DNA of 64,000 nucleotides, from contig JBAZWJ010000009.1 in assembly GCA_041660385.1 (NCBI GenBank), positions 43,201 to 107,200 on the forward strand, in the 5' to 3' direction. Position numbers and translations under genes: made by a program. Positions 60,036-64,000 of this stretch are shown one piece after another. Within the stretch, counting starts at the first letter, position 1. Every line of letters starts with the position of its first letter. The stretch comes from DYJE01 sp041660385. Lineage in GTDB: Bacteria; Desulfobacterota; Desulfobacteria; Desulfobacterales; Desulfolunaceae. Under the pieces are notes generated by a model. The model was not told where the DNA came from. It was given only the letters and a program-made list of their open reading frames with translations, and did not search any database.

Positions 60036-61443
60036 GTTCGATAATTCCTTTTAAACCCACGCGGAGTGATCCACGGGACAAGATGACTTCAAGTTCCTGG
60101 TCTTGAACAAGACCAACGGGACTTGTTACAACTTTTGCACCAGGGATGGTTCTGGTTACACTGTAACCACGTTCAAGAATGGATAAAGGGCTCAAAGCCT
60201 CTAACTTTACCGTCAATTCACTTAAACGAACGCGTCCGGATTGAATTGATGCGGTCATCCGGCCTGTCAGTCCATCGTTCAAATGGTTTATCTTGACTCT
60301 GTATTCCCGATTTTTTTTCAAAGGGTTAAACAAAAATAGCTTTTCAACACGCCAAGACATTAAATCTTTTTTATGATCTATGGTCTTATGGATGATTCGA
60401 ATCAGTCTTTGTGTATAATCTTCAACGGTCATTCTCAGGTCTATAATTCTACGTTTTGGATCAATGAGTTTTTTAGAAATCATAAACAAATGATGTTTTT
60501 GTGCTTCAATTCGACCGGACATCCTGTTGATAAGTAGAGCTTTCAGCTTCGAAATCTCAGAAATTAATTCTTTTTTGACTGGGACCACCAGTTCTGCTGC
60601 CGCTGAAGGAGTAGGGGCTCTCAAATCGGCTACAAAATCACAGATGGTGTAATCCGTTTCATGACCAACGGCTGAAACAACAGGGATTTCAGATGAAAAT
60701 ACAGCCCGGGCAATGGTTTCTGAGTTAAATGCCGAGAGGTCTTCAAGAGAGCCACCGCCACGGGCAATGATAATGAGATCTGATAAATCTCTTTTGTTAA
60801 GCATTTTGACAGCCGAACTGATTTCCTGTTCCGCCTGATCTCCTTGAACTTTGACAGGGACGATTTCAAGAATCACAGAAGGAAATCGTCTGTCAATAAT
60901 ATTCATGATATCATGGATAACAGCACCGGTGGGGGAGGTGATTACGCTGATTCGTTCGGGAAGGTACGGGATTTTTTTCTTATGCTCTGTATCAAATAAA
61001 CCTTCCTGAGCAAGACGTGATTTAAGTTGCTCGAATGCAAGCTGAAGAGCGCCTGCTCCTTTGGGCTCCAGAAATTCAAAGACCAGCTGATAGGTTCCGC
61101 GCGGTTCGTAAAGGGACAAACGAGCCATTCCGGTGATCTGAAGACCATTTTCAAGCTTGAATTTCAGGTGATGAGCAAGGTTTCTGAAAATGATGGCGGA
61201 AATCTGCGATCTGGAATCTTTCAACGTGAAGTAGAGATGGCCGGAAGACGGTTTGCTGAGATTGGATATTTCACCCTGAATCCAGACAAACGGGTATTTA
61301 TCTTCAAGTAACGATTTTATTTCAGACGTTAAACTTGAAACCGTGTAAATTTGTGATTGTTTTTGTTCACGGTACAAATGACAGATACCTTCAAAGCATG
61401 TTATTTTAACCCAGGCTATGCTTGAAAGCTCGTAATCTAGCAC
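60016..61443 (-). CDS. xseA: Exodeoxyribonuclease VII large subunit
   Basis: The ORF from GTG 61443 gives 475 aa, but the typical N-terminus (QIYTVSSLTSEIKSLLE) begins about 25 residues later, so TTG 61377 with AAGGT upstream is a plausible start. The OB domain (FVWIQGEISNLSKPSSGHLY, FTLKD) is followed by the catalytic region ISVITSPTGAVIHDIMNIID, IIARGGGSLEDLSAFN and SAVGHETDYTICDFVADLRA PTPSAAAE. It degrades single-stranded DNA to oligonucleotides with XseB. First gene of the xseA-xseB-ispA-dxs-tlyA run. Confidence 0.93.
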   Translation of the reverse strand: MLDYELSSIAWVKITCFEGICHLYREQKQSQIYTVSSLTSEIKSLLEDKYPFVWIQGEISNLSKPSSGHLYFTLKDSRSQISAIIFRNLAHHLKFKLENGLQITGMARLSLYEPRGTYQLVFEFLEPKGAGALQLAFEQLKSRLAQEGLFDTEHKKKIPYLPERISVITSPTGAVIHDIMNIIDRRFPSVILEIVPVKVQGDQAEQEISSAVKMLNKRDLSDLIIIARGGGSLEDLSAFNSETIARAVFSSEIPVVSAVGHETDYTICDFVADLRAPTPSAAAELVVPVKKELISEISKLKALLINRMSGRIEAQKHHLFMISKKLIDPKRRIIDLRMTVEDYTQRLIRIIHKTIDHKKDLMSWRVEKLFLFNPLKKNREYRVKINHLNDGLTGRMTASIQSGRVRLSELTVKLEALSPLSILERGYSVTRTIPGAKVVTSPVGLVQDQELEVILSRGSLRVGLKGIIEHGEKEF

Positions 61444-61490
61444 ATATGCCCTTATTAAAAAAGGATTTTGTGTATGGGGCGCTTATGATT

Positions 61491-62735
61491 TTACCAGGCT
61501 CTGCAAATCAACCCTTTAAGATAAAGTCCTTCGGGAAAATTCAGTGCAATAGCATGGTCATCCGGCTGATGAAGGTATCGGATTAGAGAAACCTGACGTT
61601 TGGCATCAATCGCCGCATCAGCCACAATCTTTTGAAAAAGATCGGTTGAAATATGACCGGAACAAGAGAATGTGAAAAGATAACCTCCTTTTGAAAGCAG
61701 TTTCAATGCAAGAAGGTTGATGTCCTTGTATCCACGTGCTGCCTTGTTCACCTGATGGGAAGTGTGGGCGAATTTGGGTGGGTCCAATATAATAAGGTCG
61801 TATTTTTCGTTTTTATCACGCATGGTTCTCAGAGTTTGAAAAACATCGGCGCAGATTGTGTCATATTCTTCTGAATTACAGCCGTTTATTTCAGCGTTCT
61901 GGCGGAGAAGGGATAGGGCGTTTTCCGAGACATCGATGCTGGTGACCCTTGCAGCGCCACCTTTCAAAGCCCAGACACTGAAACCTCCTGTGTATGAAAA
62001 ACAGTTCAATACCTTTTTATCGCGTGCATAATCACTTAAAATCTTGCGGTTTTCTCTTTGATCAATATAAAATCCCGTTTTATGGCCATTCTTAACATCT
62101 ACATGCAAACGCACCCCATGTTCGTTGATGATCACAGAATCCGGAGGGGCTTGGCCCCAAAGCACACCGGTTCGCTGAGGAAGACCTTCTTTTTCACGGG
62201 ATTCGGTGTCCGAACGTTCATACACACCAGCAAGATCGAATCTGGACACCAGAAGGGAGATGATCTGATCTTTCCATAATTCCACACCAGCAGATAAAAA
62301 CTGGCAGACAAGATAATTATCATAATGATCAACAATAAGCCCCGGAATACCATCATTTTCAGAATTGATCAGTCTGTAAGCGGTTGTTTGTGTGCAGGCC
62401 AGATGGCTTCGAGCATCAACAGCCTGTTCAATTCTTTTTTCAAAAAAAGAACCATCAATACATTCGTATGGGTTAAAATCCCATATCCTGATCCGAATCT
62501 GAGATGACGGTGAATAGGCTCCAACACAAAGATCGGCACCATTTGAAGATTGAACAATAACTGTATCACCGGATCCCGGATTGCCTTTGATTTTTTCAAC
62601 AGCTCCTGAAAAAAGCCAGGGATGCTTTCTATGAACGGATTTTTCCGCTCCGGTTTTTATGATGACTCTTGGTATTTTTTTTGGATCTTCCATGTGGGGC
62701 AACTCAACCGTTAAGATTATTTTAAACATATCCAT
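61491..62735 (-). CDS. RlmI-like 23S rRNA cytosine-C5 methyltransferase
   Basis: 414 aa from ATG 62735 or 400 aa from ATG 62693; no clear SD decides, but family members start near the second. An N-terminal PUA-like part (GAEKSVHRKHPWLFSGAVEK) precedes the methyltransferase: NGHKTGFYIDQRENRKIL, VLNCFSYTGGFSVWALKGGA (motif I), DLIILDPPKFAH (DPPK motif) and TFSCSGHIS with the Cys used by C5-methyltransferases. These fit RlmI (m5C1962). RlmI-like relatives of other specificity remain possible. Confidence 0.85.
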   Translation of the reverse strand: MDMFKIILTVELPHMEDPKKIPRVIIKTGAEKSVHRKHPWLFSGAVEKIKGNPGSGDTVIVQSSNGADLCVGAYSPSSQIRIRIWDFNPYECIDGSFFEKRIEQAVDARSHLACTQTTAYRLINSENDGIPGLIVDHYDNYLVCQFLSAGVELWKDQIISLLVSRFDLAGVYERSDTESREKEGLPQRTGVLWGQAPPDSVIINEHGVRLHVDVKNGHKTGFYIDQRENRKILSDYARDKKVLNCFSYTGGFSVWALKGGAARVTSIDVSENALSLLRQNAEINGCNSEEYDTICADVFQTLRTMRDKNEKYDLIILDPPKFAHTSHQVNKAARGYKDINLLALKLLSKGGYLFTFSCSGHISTDLFQKIVADAAIDAKRQVSLIRYLHQPDDHAIALNFPEGLYLKGLICRAW

Positions 62736-62927
62736 TATTATCAGCAGAGCTTATATATCAGAAGGTACGCTTAAATACACAATGAAAGATCGGTAATATG
62801 AAATATTTATAACTAAGGCTGGGTAAACGAATTTGTTATTTAATGTCTGATAAGATATATTATGTAAACTTTATTAAATGCATTAGTTTTAATTCTAACC
62901 TCTGTCATTCCTGTTGCAACTCTCTAA

Positions 62928-63320
62928 TCAGAACCAATCTTGTATTTTCAAACCTTCTATTCTTCTAAATTCTGATGTGTTGTGTGTAATTAGCGTGTGA
63001 TTACCCGATAATGCACTTGCTGCGATTAAAACATCATAGGGGCCGATAGGTGTACCATTTTTCTCCAGTTTGGCACGGATTGAAGCTGCCATCATAGCTT
63101 CATCGTAACCGAACGGGATTATCGTTATCAGATCTGTAAGCTGTTTTAACAGTGCCCGCCTTTTATCAGGTGATGTTGATTTTTGTATTCCGAGTTCCAG
63201 TTCAAAAAGAACAATTGCTGGAATTGCAATCTCTTGAGGCATTGTGGAAAGGATATTTTGTGCAACATTCCCCATGCCTTTAAAAAAAAAGCTCAGAATG
63301 TTGGTATCCAGCACAAACAT
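62928..63320 (-). CDS. vapC: VapC-like PIN-domain toxin
   Basis: 130 aa from ATG 63320 (GTG 63323 also possible). FVLDTNILSFF has the first catalytic Asp, VLFELELGIQKS the Glu, PIGPYDVLIAASAL the next Asp and LITHNTSEFRRIEGL the C-terminal Asp/Asn motif. PIN toxins of this family are magnesium-dependent RNases. The start overlaps the antitoxin stop (TGATG), as usual for toxin-antitoxin operons. Confidence 0.9.
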   Translation of the reverse strand: MFVLDTNILSFFFKGMGNVAQNILSTMPQEIAIPAIVLFELELGIQKSTSPDKRRALLKQLTDLITIIPFGYDEAMMAASIRAKLEKNGTPIGPYDVLIAASALSGNHTLITHNTSEFRRIEGLKIQDWF

Positions 63321-63550
63321 CACATCTCCTCCCGCAGACTATCCTTTCCCTCACTTTGCCGAATTTCATCCAATGTGGGAAAATCATTCCAGGTTCCAGC
63401 CATCTGAATGATGCCTTCGGGCCATTCCTGCAATGACTTTTCCTTAATCAGATTTGCAATCCACTTGCTCTTGGACATACCAGTCATTTTTATAATCGTA
63501 TTCAATCGTTTCTCTGTATCCGGATCAATGTATATTGTCACTTGTCCCAT
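63320..63550 (-). CDS. Ribbon-helix-helix antitoxin
   Basis: 76 aa. VTIYIDPDTEKRLNTIIKMT then GMSKSKWIANLIKEKSLQEW forms a ribbon-helix-helix DNA-binding domain; the C-terminal WNDFPTLDEIRQ tail is the likely toxin-neutralising part. It precedes and overlaps vapC; autoregulation is expected from the family. AGGATG-type SD upstream. Confidence 0.85.
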   Translation of the reverse strand: MGQVTIYIDPDTEKRLNTIIKMTGMSKSKWIANLIKEKSLQEWPEGIIQMAGTWNDFPTLDEIRQSEGKDSLREEM

Positions 63551-63609
63551 TGCATCCTCCTTTAATTAATTATCGTATATGTTAACATATATGTTGATTG
63601 AGAACAACT

Positions 63610-63876
63610 TCATGATTTGTTTTTTTCAATATAATCACGCAAAACAGGAACGATATACAATGAATCAAGTGGAAATGAAGAGATGGCTTGAGCAAGCAGT
63701 TCCGTCTTTTCGCGCAGTTTCACATGTTTATCCATATAATAATGCCATCTGCCTTCTATTCTGCATAACCCGCTTTTGACAACCAAACCGGGCACCCTAA
63801 AATTTTTTTCATAGAATAAAATATCGAGTTTTTCAGCAAGTTCTTTGAGCAGCTTATATATTTCATCGTGTTTCAT
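63610..63876 (-). CDS. Small conserved hypothetical protein
   Basis: 88 aa. KHDEIYKLLKELAEKLDILF, then VKSGLCRIEGRWHYYMDKHV and ISSFPLDSLYIVPVLRDYI resemble a short conserved family I have seen in Desulfobacterota genomes, without known function. No TM segment or catalytic motif. Upstream of the toxin-antitoxin pair on the same strand but with its own spacing. Confidence 0.6.
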   Translation of the reverse strand: MKHDEIYKLLKELAEKLDILFYEKNFRVPGLVVKSGLCRIEGRWHYYMDKHVKLREKTELLAQAISSFPLDSLYIVPVLRDYIEKNKS

Positions 63877-64000
63877 AAGTATAAATTAAACTGTAAAGCT
63901 TGAATTTTAATCCCTGTGTGTTAATTTATTGTCCTGAAGTGTTAAAACAGTAAATATCATAACACGTGTTAATTCTAAAGATAAAAATACCGGAGGAACG

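Noticed and set aside
63320..63876. Three-gene toxin-antitoxin system including the 88-aa protein
   Set aside because: The small protein is separated from the pair and resembles a widespread stand-alone family; no overlap or shared motif supports a third component.
1..64000. CRISPR arrays or rRNA genes
   Set aside because: No regularly spaced direct repeats of CRISPR size and no rRNA-like conserved sequence were seen; the only regular repeat is the 23-bp iteron set.

Overview
The window looks like chromosomal DNA of an anaerobic Desulfobacterota, probably a Desulfobacterales sulfate reducer. This rests on gene content (EF-G-like paralogue, GldG/DUF4340 ABC cluster, DUF4404, YchF-like paralogue, acyl-CoA/SCP-2 cluster) and on protein patterns recalled from memory. 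No database search was made. Most of the backbone is moderately AT-rich. Two blocks stand out: a clearly GC-rich catabolic island (about 7.9-18.3 kb) and an integrated phage-like element (34.49-50.29 kb).

Layout. 1-7.8 kb: end of a degenerate GGDEF-like protein, a crotonase, a methyltransferase, then a run of hemolysin III-like protein, alpha/beta hydrolase, RluA/TruC-type pseudouridine synthase, a YchF-like protein with degraded nucleotide-binding motifs, and an outer-membrane beta-barrel candidate. 7.9-18.3 kb: a sigma-54 enhancer-binding regulator divergent from an operon for an SCP-2 protein, acyl-CoA ligase, two tandem DUF2148 iron-sulfur proteins, an acyl-CoA dehydrogenase and an SCP-x-like thiolase, followed by an SDR. 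A near-consensus -24/-12 promoter precedes the operon. This resembles an inducible module for activating and beta-oxidising a bulky or cyclic (possibly steroid- or terpenoid-like) carboxylic acid.

18.5-34.3 kb: RapA-like SWI2/SNF2 ATPase, several small proteins (VF530/DUF2132, short CvfB-like), a GldA/F/G-DUF4340 ABC operon, a START-domain protein, a PilZ-like protein, decayed azlC/azlD next to an IS3-family remnant, DUF4404 and guanine deaminase.

34.49-50.29 kb: a 15.8-kb element integrated in tRNA-Arg(ACG), bounded by a 62-bp perfect direct repeat. It encodes a tyrosine integrase, BRO-N regulators, a ribbon-helix-helix protein, a winged-helix replication initiator carrying four 23-bp iterons, a tape measure protein, and a head/packaging set (minor head protein, connector, large terminase, portal, scaffold-like, major capsid, Bbp16-like cement). 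I see no tail tube, baseplate, fibre or lysis genes. It is therefore either a deleted prophage or a capsid-forming satellite that would need a helper's tail.

50.4-64 kb: housekeeping genes: tadA beside its presumed substrate tRNA-Arg(ACG), purA, tRNA-Pro(CGG), an aminotransferase, an EF-G paralogue, the tlyA-dxs-ispA-xseB-xseA cluster, an RlmI-like methyltransferase, a VapC/RHH toxin-antitoxin pair and a small conserved protein.
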